Shown: positions 18,734-27,125 of the stretch, one piece after another
Layout: the number at the start of each line of letters is the position of its first letter
Position numbering within the stretch: the first letter of the stretch is position 1
Assembly (NCBI RefSeq): GCF_024362345.1
Contig: NZ_CP101505.1
Span: forward strand, 1,074,001-1,138,000
Length of the DNA: 64,000 nt
Direction: 5' to 3'
From: Polaribacter dokdonensis
Lineage (GTDB): Bacteria; Bacteroidota; Bacteroidia; Flavobacteriales; Flavobacteriaceae
The notes under the pieces: model-generated
Databases searched by the model: none
What the model was told of the DNA's origin: nothing
The model's input: the letters and a program-made list of their open reading frames with translations, nothing else
Made by a program: the position numbers and the translations under genes

Positions 18734-19135
18734 CTATTTTAGTTGAGTTTCTATATCAGTTTCTCCTTTAACCATTTTAGCAACAGGACATTTACCTGCT
18801 ATAATTAATAATTTTGCTTTCTGTTCTTCTGTTGGCTCTTTCTCAAAAGAAATCTCTTCCAATAAAGATTTCTTAATTCCGTCTTTTGTAAGCTCTTCTT
18901 TTTGTGATACTATGACCTTTATTTCTCCCAAGTCCCAACCTTTTCTATCTGCATACATTCTTAAGGTAATTGATACACATCCACCAATTGCAGTTAATAG
19001 ATACTCTACAGGAGTTGGTCCTGTATCTCCTCCACCAGCTTTTACAGGTTCATCTATTACAGAAAAATGATTTCTCATCTTAGCCTCAGCAAAATATTTT
19101 TTATCTGTTAATGTTACTTCTGCTTGTTGTTTCAT
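18734..19135 (-). CDS. OsmC family peroxidase-like protein
   Basis: Starting at the ATG at 19135 (overlapping the doxX stop as TAATG) the product has 133 residues; the longer frame to 19156 is less likely because it would overlap doxX by 22 bases. The conserved core GGGDTGPTPVEYLLTAIGGCVSITL contains the first reactive cysteine, and the second is in AGKCPVAKMV. OsmC/Ohr-type proteins reduce organic hydroperoxides by this Cys pair. The stop codon lies only 7 bases from the azoR operator. Confidence 0.86.
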   Translation of the reverse strand: MKQQAEVTLTDKKYFAEAKMRNHFSVIDEPVKAGGGDTGPTPVEYLLTAIGGCVSITLRMYADRKGWDLGEIKVIVSQKEELTKDGIKKSLLEEISFEKEPTEEQKAKLLIIAGKCPVAKMVKGETDIETQLK

Positions 19136-19491
19136 TAGGTATTTAATTTTTTCCAACTGAAGTAAGAAGTTAATAAAAGAATTGTTGCAACTAAGGCTCC
19201 CATTTGTTCTCCATCACCAACCATATAATGTGCAAAAAATGCTAATATAAATGCAAAGAAAAAACCAGAATAAGCCCATTCTTTTAATGATGTATTGTTG
19301 ATAAACCAAATAGCCAATAACCCCAATAGCTTAATTATAGCATAAGGATAAATAATATAAGTAGGATAACCAAAACTTGTAAAAGCAGCTGAAATAGCTT
19401 CGTGATTAAAGAAATATTGGCTTACTGAAAATAGCATTAAAACCGTAAGTAAACCTGTAGAAATGTAATAAATAATTTTTGTTGTTTTCAT
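19135..19491 (-). CDS. DoxX-like membrane protein
   Basis: The protein has 118 residues with four hydrophobic helices (about 8-25, 45-63, 70-88, 94-112), the size and shape of the DoxX/DoxX-like family. GYPTYIIYPYAIIKLLGLLAIW is typical. DoxX-like proteins are linked to redox or thiol stress in several bacteria, though no reaction is established. It is translated just ahead of, and coupled to, osmC. Its promoter carries the same repeat operator as azoR. Confidence 0.78.
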   Translation of the reverse strand: MKTTKIIYYISTGLLTVLMLFSVSQYFFNHEAISAAFTSFGYPTYIIYPYAIIKLLGLLAIWFINNTSLKEWAYSGFFFAFILAFFAHYMVGDGEQMGALVATILLLTSYFSWKKLNT

Positions 19492-19514
19492 AATGATTGA
19501 TTAAATTTTCATTA

Positions 19515-19565
19515 CAAAAGTACAAAAATTAAATTTTATATACCAAGGAAAATAAATCCAAGGAA
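19515..19565 (-). promoter_or_regulatory. doxX-osmC promoter with 15-bp-period direct-repeat operator
   Basis: On the minus strand the -7 element is TACTTTTG (19515-19522). Two identical half-sites TTCCTTGG (19543-19550 and 19558-19565) are spaced 15 bp centre to centre, the nearer one over the -33 position. Sequence and geometry match the azoR promoter. Confidence 0.65.
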
Positions 19566-19598
19566 ATATTTTGATTTAAAATTATTGAAATAACCAAT

Positions 19599-19627
19599 AA
19601 AGGCATTTCTAAATTACAAATGCCTTT
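19599..19627 (-). terminator. terminator-like hairpin after the 19647-21335 gene
   Basis: A 10-bp stem (AAAGGCATTT at 19599-19608 with AAATGCCTTT at 19618-19627) and 9-base loop lies 19 bases after the stop codon. The T tract on the minus strand is short and interrupted, so efficiency is uncertain. Confidence 0.55.
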
Positions 19628-19646
19628 ATGGTATTACATTCTTTGT

Positions 19647-21335
19647 TTAATTCATTTTAATAGAATCGATTTGCTTTTGCAAACGTTCAATCTCTTCTAT
19701 TTTCTTCTGTTGCTTAGAAAGTAGTTGAATGGAATCTAAAATTTGACGATTTTTCTCTAAGATTGTTTTCTCTCTTTCAAAATATAAGTTTTCGTTTTCG
19801 CTAGTTCTCCAAGCTTCATTTAGTTGCATGTACAACTCCTCATTCCAAGTGCTTGGTTTTTTGGCGTTAATCCAAACTACATCTCTGTATTCACTATCTA
19901 CTAAAGCCAAATCTGGAGTAGCTGCTCCATCAAATTGTTCTGGATTATCACTACTAATTGTAGAAACTGTACCTAAGAAAAACATTCGTTTTTTACCTGC
20001 AATATTCTTTATATAAGGTCTAAATTCTACTGGAGCATTCGAGTTCCAATCATATTCTTTTTTAGATTCTTTTACCTTTAAAGGCATTGCAGAAACACCT
20101 GCATAACCTTGTTTCTTAGATGCATGATCGTAAAAATAAAACTGATTTGACCCATCTGCAGGAATAAAAACACTGTAACTTAAACTGGTTCTTTCTGCAC
20201 CTATTGGCTCTAGACCAAACCAATGATACAGACCACTATAAGCACCAACATTAGTATCTGAAAAATCGAAATCTGTTACATAAGGTTGTTGATTTTGATC
20301 TTTAGGAGCCAAAGGAATTTTTACAGCACTTTTCATATTCCAAGGTAAAGGGTCTGAAAAGCCTGCTAAGAACTTTAAACTTTCTGCTTGCAAACGTGAT
20401 ACTTTTTCAGACAAGGTATTTTGTTTGGTTAAAAAAGGATAATCTTTCATGTTTTCAGGAGCTATAAAAGTTCCTTTACCAATGGTTATTCTTTCTAAAT
20501 AATCCGTAAAATTATGTTCTCCATTTTCTACAATCATTACTCCCCCAAAAGTAGGATAAGGAAAAAAGAAACCTTTCCATTTTATTAAACTTACTACTTG
20601 TACCCAAGCACCTTTGTCGTTTTTCATATAATAGGTATCACTTGGTTCGTAATTAAACAACATCCAAGGATTAAACCTCTGCACAACTGCATTGTAAGTG
20701 TTTCTACTAAATCGTAAAGATTCACCTATTGAAAAGGTTACTGGAATTCTATTTTCTGACGAAAAACGTGGAAAAGGTGTTGTACTAGACACCGAAAATA
20801 TCTCTTCTGTATTGTCTTTAATACCTTGCCAATAATACTTTTCTGTAGGTTGTATAGCCATTGTCCATTGGTTAGAATCATCTACTCTAACCAAATGTGG
20901 TAAAGAAACATCTTTGGTTTCACCTACAGATTCATTGGCCATAGAAAAAATATTTCTTAAAGGCTGAATTCGTTCATTTTGCGTTAATGGTAACTCAACA
21001 ATTTCTATTCTATTTAAATCATTAAAAACATTGTAAGTCTTTACATAATTGTACATCCCTAAAGATGCCCCTACATAATATAAAACTCCAAAAAAGAGAA
21101 ACAATAAACCAAGAATACCCAATCTTGAACCTGTACTTGCTGTTTTTCTGAATCTTCTTATCCCTAAAAACAAAACTGTTGCACATAGTGTAATTACGAA
21201 TATAAATTTTCTGAAAAACAGTAATGCTGGTTGATAATCATCTCTTAGAAAAAACAATAAAGCAATAATTACCAATACTAAAAGAAGAGTAATTCTTTTT
21301 TGCTTTGCACCTTTGTTCCAATATGTTTTAATCAT
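19647..21335 (-). CDS. membrane-anchored protein of unknown function
   Basis: I do not recognise this 562-residue protein. There are three hydrophobic segments near the N-terminus (about residues 15-30, 40-60, 72-93), then a large, probably extracytoplasmic domain rich in aromatic residues (KYYWQGIKDN, FFFPYPTFGGVMIVENG, YSGLYHWFGLEPIGAERTSL). The last 45 residues (EREKTILEKNRQILD onward) are a predicted coiled coil. It is the last gene of the minus-strand cluster 19647-28472 and is followed by a hairpin. The coiled coil could be a contact to the coiled-coil protein at the cluster's other end. Confidence 0.6.
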   Translation of the reverse strand: MIKTYWNKGAKQKRITLLLVLVIIALLFFLRDDYQPALLFFRKFIFVITLCATVLFLGIRRFRKTASTGSRLGILGLLFLFFGVLYYVGASLGMYNYVKTYNVFNDLNRIEIVELPLTQNERIQPLRNIFSMANESVGETKDVSLPHLVRVDDSNQWTMAIQPTEKYYWQGIKDNTEEIFSVSSTTPFPRFSSENRIPVTFSIGESLRFSRNTYNAVVQRFNPWMLFNYEPSDTYYMKNDKGAWVQVVSLIKWKGFFFPYPTFGGVMIVENGEHNFTDYLERITIGKGTFIAPENMKDYPFLTKQNTLSEKVSRLQAESLKFLAGFSDPLPWNMKSAVKIPLAPKDQNQQPYVTDFDFSDTNVGAYSGLYHWFGLEPIGAERTSLSYSVFIPADGSNQFYFYDHASKKQGYAGVSAMPLKVKESKKEYDWNSNAPVEFRPYIKNIAGKKRMFFLGTVSTISSDNPEQFDGAATPDLALVDSEYRDVVWINAKKPSTWNEELYMQLNEAWRTSENENLYFEREKTILEKNRQILDSIQLLSKQQKKIEEIERLQKQIDSIKMN

Positions 21336-21376
21336 GTTTGTATATTATAAGTTAAGACTATGAATACAATAGCTTT

Positions 21377-21574
21377 TTACTCAACTGTATTTTTAGTTTT
21401 TTTATTCTTGTTTACATAAATAATACTACCAGCATTTGATATAATCAAACACAGTAATATTAAATGTGGTGTTAAATTTTTCCAAGTAAAAAAAGGGTCA
21501 AAACCTGTGTAAGGAATTAAGGCTATTAGACAAATGATTGATGTTATTAAAATTATGTACCTAAGCTTTTGCAT
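21377..21574 (-). CDS. small two-helix membrane protein, unknown
   Basis: This 65-residue protein has two hydrophobic helices (about 5-22 and 33-53) and a Lys/Asn-rich cytoplasmic-type tail (NKNKKTKNTVE). No family is recognised. The next upstream gene ends 4 bases before its start, so it is very likely translated from the same mRNA. Confidence 0.6.
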   Translation of the reverse strand: MQKLRYIILITSIICLIALIPYTGFDPFFTWKNLTPHLILLCLIISNAGSIIYVNKNKKTKNTVE

Positions 21575-21578
21575 AATA

Positions 21579-22103
21579 TTATTTTAAATAACCTTTATCT
21601 TTCAAACGTTCTCTAGCAGATTTACTTTCTGCTTTAGGCTCTTCAATTTCTTCTTGTGCCTTTTCTATGGCAACTGGTTCTTTAGCTTGAATATCATCTA
21701 TAAAATCTTTCCCTTTTTCAATTACATCTTGAAATTTATCTTCAAAAGAATCTGACTGTTCATCAATAATTTCTGAAGATTTAAAAATAAATCCTGCCAA
21801 ATAAGTACCTACTATGGTTCCAAAAATCATAGAAACAAATAATGAAATCGTAGCTAAATCAATAGGAATTAAAATACGAGTTACTAAAATTCCGATTAAA
21901 AATAAGGCCACAATAAAAACCAATCTCAATAAAAATGATTGTTGATAGACAAAGCCTTTTGTATCTGAGGCCTTCATTTGCAATTCTTTAGAATTCATCA
22001 TTTTATTAAAAAAACGATATACTCCATTTCCTTGAGATTCTCTCCAATAGATAATGGCACCAAATAAGATGGAAGCTATAAAAATGATAAGTTCTAATGT
22101 CAT
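21579..22103 (-). CDS. membrane protein with acidic cytoplasmic tail, unknown
   Basis: The protein has 174 residues: a hydrophobic segment at 2-18, a second pair at about 58-78 and 83-108, then a charged helix-rich tail from residue 115 with many Glu, Asp and Lys. No known family is recognised. It sits tightly between the 411-residue unknown protein gene and the 65-residue membrane-protein gene, which supports a shared complex in the membrane. Confidence 0.6.
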   Translation of the reverse strand: MTLELIIFIASILFGAIIYWRESQGNGVYRFFNKMMNSKELQMKASDTKGFVYQQSFLLRLVFIVALFLIGILVTRILIPIDLATISLFVSMIFGTIVGTYLAGFIFKSSEIIDEQSDSFEDKFQDVIEKGKDFIDDIQAKEPVAIEKAQEEIEEPKAESKSARERLKDKGYLK

Positions 22104-22141
22104 AATAAATATCTGTTTCTTGTAATATTAGTCTAATTTTT

Positions 22142-23377
22142 CTAAAAATTGTTACGAATTGTATCTATAACCCAATCTTTTTTAGATTCTTGCCACGTTT
22201 TAAAATTTGTATAAAAATCTTCTTTATCATACCAATACCAAAACAATACGTCTTTTGGAGCAATATTTACGAGCAACTTCCAGATTAAATCTTGATGATT
22301 GGCTCTTAAAGAAGAATGTGGTTTGTGCAAAGCAAAATACAATCGCTCATCTACAACATCTGCAATTCTAATATTTTTGTTCACCTTCTTTTTATCTAAA
22401 TATCGCTCAGCACTCATGACCTTTTTACGCGTTTCTAAATCTATTTTATTTAAGTAACTTTTAAATAAGGTTTTATCTTTTAAAATATCATTTACAGGAT
22501 GCTGTGTTTCTTTTAATGCTTCTCCAAAAATAAATTTCTTTATTCGCTCATATCTTTTAGAGCCTACTTCCGTTTCTAAATCGCATTCTATAATTACATG
22601 ATCTTTTAATTGGCTCATTAATTCTGGTTGAGCAACATGAAACATCAAAACATCGTAAGTGGTATCATTTATTGCTTCTTTATAGGCTTCTTTCTCTTCA
22701 AAAATTAGAATTGGTTTTATAAAATTCCTCAATAAATAAACACCTCCAAAAGCTTTAGTATAAAAAGAGTCTGAAGTGTAAATAATAGGTAATAACTCAA
22801 TATCTCTTTCTCGTAAATCTCCATATTTTTTGGCTGATGTAATCAATTGTTGATGTAAATTTTCATCAATAAAATTATGATCTTTATTAAAAGTTTCTAC
22901 AAGTTTTAATTGCTCTTTCTTTGCCTTTTTTAAATCATCTATTAAATGAAAATTAATGGTAATATCTTTATATTTTAGTACATCTAAAGGCTCATAAAAC
23001 ACATCTATTTGTTGATCAAAATCTAAATATAAAGCTGAATCTCTAGTAATATTTTGAATCTTTTTAGCGTAATTTTTAAACACGAGTTTCATTAACTCTA
23101 TATCATACGAATGATAAGGGTTATAAATTGGCAAACCTTTTTGTAATGGTGTAATTATAATTGCATGCGAATTTGCTTCACCATTATTTAAGTAAAATAC
23201 TTCGTTTTTTTCTTCTGCAATTTCAGGGCTCCAACCAATACCATCAATAGAAAAAGAAGTTAATTTGGTTGCTGTAAAACCCAATTTCACCAAACATTTA
23301 TTATAACGTTCTACTAATTTTCCACTTATTGGAATTAGTTCGTTTCTATATAAATTGGCTTGTTTTAATTTTTGCAT
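22142..23377 (-). CDS. conserved-looking protein of unknown function (cluster protein)
   Basis: I do not recognise this 411-residue protein. It has no signal peptide or membrane segment and looks like a soluble mixed alpha/beta protein, starting MQKLKQANLYRNELIPISG. Distinct segments are GIGWSPEIAEEKNEVFYLNNGEANSHAIIITP and the aromatic C-terminal DVLFWYWYDKEDFYTNF. The start is one base from the Nudix gene's stop, so the two are almost certainly translationally coupled. Confidence 0.62.
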   Translation of the reverse strand: MQKLKQANLYRNELIPISGKLVERYNKCLVKLGFTATKLTSFSIDGIGWSPEIAEEKNEVFYLNNGEANSHAIIITPLQKGLPIYNPYHSYDIELMKLVFKNYAKKIQNITRDSALYLDFDQQIDVFYEPLDVLKYKDITINFHLIDDLKKAKKEQLKLVETFNKDHNFIDENLHQQLITSAKKYGDLRERDIELLPIIYTSDSFYTKAFGGVYLLRNFIKPILIFEEKEAYKEAINDTTYDVLMFHVAQPELMSQLKDHVIIECDLETEVGSKRYERIKKFIFGEALKETQHPVNDILKDKTLFKSYLNKIDLETRKKVMSAERYLDKKKVNKNIRIADVVDERLYFALHKPHSSLRANHQDLIWKLLVNIAPKDVLFWYWYDKEDFYTNFKTWQESKKDWVIDTIRNNF

Positions 23378-23378
23378 T

Positions 23379-23969
23379 TTACTTCATCAACTTTTTTAGT
23401 TGCACATACTGCAATAACATAATCGTTCTTGCATCTATAATTTCTTGGTTATCTATCATTTTCAAAGCTTCAATAAAATCAATCTCTAAAACTTCTATTT
23501 CTTCATCTTCTGCTACAACTCCTCCACCATTTTCTGTTTTATGATCTTCAGAATATTCGCCTACAAAAAGATGAACTTTCTCATTTACAATACCTGGTGA
23601 TAAGAAAACAGTGCTTACTTTTTCTACAGTTTGTATTTTATAACCAACTTCTTCTTCAGTTTCACGAATGGCAGCCTTTTCTGGTGATTCATTTTTATCT
23701 ATTGCTCCACCTACAACCTCCACTAAAAATCCATTTTGAATACTATGATTATAAACAGGTGCTCTAAATTGTTTAGACAAAACTACCTTGTTTGTTTTTG
23801 GGTTGTAAAGCAAAACAGCTATTCCATCACTTTTACCATACATTTCAAAAGATAATCTTTTAGAAGTGCCATTATTAAAATAATAATCGAAATTTAAGTC
23901 TTCTAACTTACCCCAATTATCAGATTTTAATGTTTTTGAGACATTACTAATTTTAGGTTTAGTTTCCAT
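23379..23969 (-). CDS. Nudix hydrolase
   Basis: The product has 196 residues from the ATG at 23969 (two more from 23975). The Nudix box is complete: G-x5-E-x7-REUxEExGU appears as GAIDKNESPEKAAIRETEEEVGY. The region before it (FRAPVYNHSIQNGFLVEVVGG) resembles the ADP-ribose/GDP-mannose pyrophosphatase group (NudF/NudK). It probably hydrolyses a nucleoside diphosphate linked to a sugar; the exact substrate is unknown. The start overlaps the end of the AAA+ ATPase gene by 11 bases. A Nudix enzyme inside a cluster with an AAA+ ATPase and membrane proteins may handle a nucleotide signal. Confidence 0.85.
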   Translation of the reverse strand: METKPKISNVSKTLKSDNWGKLEDLNFDYYFNNGTSKRLSFEMYGKSDGIAVLLYNPKTNKVVLSKQFRAPVYNHSIQNGFLVEVVGGAIDKNESPEKAAIRETEEEVGYKIQTVEKVSTVFLSPGIVNEKVHLFVGEYSEDHKTENGGGVVAEDEEIEVLEIDFIEALKMIDNQEIIDARTIMLLQYVQLKKLMK

Positions 23970-25920
23970 TATCAAAACTTTTTCTAGCTTCTAAATCTAT
24001 ATTTAATTGATTTACTCTTGCATCAACTTTACGTTTAAAATCGGTATCTGCAATGGTTGCAACATTATCTAAATAACGTACTACTTCTTGTCTTCTTATT
24101 TCAGAAAAATCTAAACCTTTCATGTTAGCTTTCATTAATTCTTGCAACATATTGAATTTGGTTTCATAATCTTTCTTGAAATACAAATCAGGATTTTCGA
24201 ACCAATCTTTTTCTAAATCAAAATCTGTTAAACGTAATGAAATTGCAGACTGAATGTTTCTAACATCTCTTGATGAAAAGAAAGGAAATATCTTTTGAAT
24301 CTCTTTATACAAACTCGAAAAGAACTCATGCTCATTTGCATTGTGTTTTTGACTTGCAATATCATAAGCCTCTAAAACTCTTGCTTCTGAAGGTTTTTCA
24401 ATTGAATTTAAAATCTCTCCCATACTTTTGGTTAACCCTTGATCTTTTAAAAAATCGTAGTTTTTTGGGTTTTGCATATTCACAAAATCAGGAATTGTTT
24501 TTTCGAATTTCTTCCACCAAATATAATCTTGATCTAAAAAATCGTGTTCTGTTCTTGCTCCATCAATTTTAAATCTACCCTGAATTCTAGAAATTACAGC
24601 CTTGTCTAACATTTCTGGTAAGTTTGTAAATAAACCTACTGAAGAATTTCCGTAATTTACAGCATAAGCACCTTCTGTATATCTTAAGAAAACACCAATA
24701 ACTTCTTTAACTCCTGCAGAAACTCCTTGTGCAGTTCTTTCTTGTAAATTATTTTCTGCATCATCAATTGGCGCAAAAATAATTTTTGTTGGGTCTTGCA
24801 TTGGCTTCATCCATTCTACCATTTTTTCTGCAGAACCTCCTTGAAACGTAGAGATTAATGTATCTGGCATTGGATGAAATAAAAACGGAATATCTAAATT
24901 ATCACAATGTTCTTTTAAACGAGTTGCAATGGCTGCAATTAGCATCGATTTTCCTGTACCTGGAATTCCATATCCCATAAAAACAGGCATAAATCCACCC
25001 AATTCTTGAAACGGATTTTTCTGTGTTTCAAAATCGTAACTCAACATTCTTTCTGTTAACCTACGTGCAAAATGTTTGGCATCTTTATTACCTACAATTT
25101 GCTCAAACTGAATTTTATTAAACTCAACACTTTTTGCAGTCCCAGCAAAAACATTTTCCCAACCAGAAACTGCAAAGTCTGAGTTTTCTAACTTATAAGT
25201 TCTATCAACAATAGTTTCAGTGTATTCTAAGCTACTTTTACGTAGTTGAATTTCATCAATTAAAGCTTCAAAATACACCACAGTAAAATCAATAACATCC
25301 TTATCAGATTTTATGATTTCTGGATGTCCTAAATATTTATCAAAGTAAAACAAAGCACAAGCAATACCTTTTAAAGGTGATAAAAATGATACTTCTGGAA
25401 TACCAGCAAACTTTTGTTTCATCACAGATAAATCATCTGAAGCTGCTGGTTTTAAGTCATGTAAAATTTTATAGGCTGTTGCAAATAATTGAAACGCTGT
25501 TGCTGTTTGTAATTTACTTTCAAACTCTCTTTTTTGAGATGAATTCAATGCTGATTTACGTTCATTTAAAGCTGATAAACCTGAGGCATCATAATAAGAA
25601 TCTTTAATCCAAACACCTAAAGTTAAGCCTTCTTGTAATGCAAATAAAGTCTGATTTAAGTTTACAGGAATTGCAATTGAGTCTGGCAATAATCGTTTTT
25701 TTAATGCTAAAACTGTTTTTGAAATTGATGTAATTTCTACAGAACTACCATTGTTTGCTCTAGATAAATACAATAAAATAGAATCGTCTTTACCTTCTTT
25801 ATCTCTGCTTTTGGCTTTGTTACCTTGCTCCCATTGAACAGATTTTATGTAATCTGTAGCTTCATCACGAAGTACATCTAGTTCGTTTTGTTTTATTGGA
25901 AAAGTTGAATTGTGTTCCAT
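23959..25920 (-). CDS. AAA+ ATPase
   Basis: With the start at the ATG at 25920 the protein has 653 residues. The first about 290 residues are a helical domain without a recognised family. The AAA+ module follows: Walker A GIPGTGKS (about 318-325), a Walker B-like IIFAPIDDAENN with two Asp, a sensor-1-like NLPEM region, and an arginine-finger-like VISRIQGRFKIDG. It lacks the canonical MoxR or ClpB arrangement and is closest in feel to single-module AAA remodelling factors. It probably works on a protein partner, perhaps the coiled-coil or membrane components encoded beside it. Confidence 0.78.
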   Translation of the reverse strand: MEHNSTFPIKQNELDVLRDEATDYIKSVQWEQGNKAKSRDKEGKDDSILLYLSRANNGSSVEITSISKTVLALKKRLLPDSIAIPVNLNQTLFALQEGLTLGVWIKDSYYDASGLSALNERKSALNSSQKREFESKLQTATAFQLFATAYKILHDLKPAASDDLSVMKQKFAGIPEVSFLSPLKGIACALFYFDKYLGHPEIIKSDKDVIDFTVVYFEALIDEIQLRKSSLEYTETIVDRTYKLENSDFAVSGWENVFAGTAKSVEFNKIQFEQIVGNKDAKHFARRLTERMLSYDFETQKNPFQELGGFMPVFMGYGIPGTGKSMLIAAIATRLKEHCDNLDIPFLFHPMPDTLISTFQGGSAEKMVEWMKPMQDPTKIIFAPIDDAENNLQERTAQGVSAGVKEVIGVFLRYTEGAYAVNYGNSSVGLFTNLPEMLDKAVISRIQGRFKIDGARTEHDFLDQDYIWWKKFEKTIPDFVNMQNPKNYDFLKDQGLTKSMGEILNSIEKPSEARVLEAYDIASQKHNANEHEFFSSLYKEIQKIFPFFSSRDVRNIQSAISLRLTDFDLEKDWFENPDLYFKKDYETKFNMLQELMKANMKGLDFSEIRRQEVVRYLDNVATIADTDFKRKVDARVNQLNIDLEARKSFDNGN

Positions 25921-25986
25921 TTGTATCTCTTTAAGCAAATTGAAATTTAGTCTTAAACTAAAAATCTTTCTTTTTCTTTTTCGTTA

Positions 25987-27030
25987 TTATTTCAATTTTA
26001 AATCAGCCATTTGAATTGGCTCTTGAGCTAAATCATCTAAAGCTCTTGGAATTTGATTGTGCAGCAACTGAATAATTCTGTGAGGTGCAAACAAATATTT
26101 TTGTTGAAAAACATCACTCCATTTTTGCATAGTTTGTTTAGAGAAAAAACCGCCTTCTGTAAAGGTTTCTCCTGCAAAAACCTCATCTATTGTAACAGAA
26201 ACTGCATAAGATTCTAGAGTTACTGTTTTATTAGAAATTCCGCTTAAAATTGCATGTGTAATTTGGTTTTCATCTTTAGCAAAAACATTATGTAATGGTC
26301 CTAAATCTATACGTTTGATGTGTTTAGGTTGAATGGCTGCCAATTTTCTGTCGATATTATAAGCCATTGTATCTAAAGACATTTCCCTATCTGCGCTTTC
26401 TTTTAACGTTTGATAAATTTTTTCTTTATCCTTTAGTGCGTTATTTCCATCATAATCAAAATACATAAAACAGATAAAAGGTCTATTATGACTTACATCG
26501 TAAAAACTCCAGCTGGTTACATAATCGTAATTTGCATCTTTTGGAGCATCTAAAATTTTACCTTGTACAAATCGATTAAAAATGTATTGTTTTTCTACTG
26601 ATGTGTAATAAATTATTGATGACGCTTTAAATAATTCTGTTTTTTTAATAGGTTTTTTCTTTCGTAAAAGTGTATCTAAAAATTGCTCTTTTAAAATAGA
26701 AGTATCAACTAGCTTGTCTAAATACTGTTTTCTTAGCTCCAAATCATTATACAAATACCTAAATTCCAAATAATTAGGGAATCCTGAATCTGTTAAATCA
26801 ACTTTCATATTATCTTCTTCATCATACATATATTTAATACGCATTGCTTCTATTGAGTACAAAAGCAAATCTGAATACTGCTTAAAGAAAATTATTTCTT
26901 GTTGATTACAAAGTTGGTTCTGCTGAATTCTAACAATGATTTCTTTTAATACAAAATCTACCATTTTATGATAAAAAACATATTGTTCTTTAGAATTTAG
27001 AACTGCAGAGTCTAAGGGAGTTGATATCAT
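25987..27030 (-). CDS. protein of unknown function in AAA+ cluster
   Basis: I do not recognise this 347-residue soluble protein. It is alpha-helical at the N-terminus (MISTPLDSAVLNSKEQYVFYHKMVDFV) and mixed later, with PLHNVFAKDENQITHAILSG and a cluster of aromatic residues in VTSWSFYDVSHNRPFICFMYFDYDG. It has no signal peptide. It lies between the AAA+ ATPase gene (66 bases downstream) and the coiled-coil gene (95 bases upstream) and is a candidate substrate-binding or adaptor partner of the ATPase. Confidence 0.6.
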   Translation of the reverse strand: MISTPLDSAVLNSKEQYVFYHKMVDFVLKEIIVRIQQNQLCNQQEIIFFKQYSDLLLYSIEAMRIKYMYDEEDNMKVDLTDSGFPNYLEFRYLYNDLELRKQYLDKLVDTSILKEQFLDTLLRKKKPIKKTELFKASSIIYYTSVEKQYIFNRFVQGKILDAPKDANYDYVTSWSFYDVSHNRPFICFMYFDYDGNNALKDKEKIYQTLKESADREMSLDTMAYNIDRKLAAIQPKHIKRIDLGPLHNVFAKDENQITHAILSGISNKTVTLESYAVSVTIDEVFAGETFTEGGFFSKQTMQKWSDVFQQKYLFAPHRIIQLLHNQIPRALDDLAQEPIQMADLKLK

Positions 27031-27043
27031 CTTTTATTTGAAA

Positions 27044-27120
27044 GTTGGCAGTTTTCAATTGTAAGTCTGCTGTGAACAGTCAAATACTGACTGTATACTG
27101 CAAACTAAACTACTGAATAC
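27044..27120. repeat. degenerate CAGT/ACTG-rich intergenic spacer
   Basis: The 95-bp gap between two same-strand genes is filled with imperfect repeats of CAGT/ACTG (for example CAGTCAAATACTGACTG, GTATACTGCAAACTAAAC). This low-complexity character differs from the surrounding coding DNA and looks like a flavobacterial intergenic repeat; its role is unknown. Confidence 0.45.
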
Positions 27121-27125
27121 TTATT

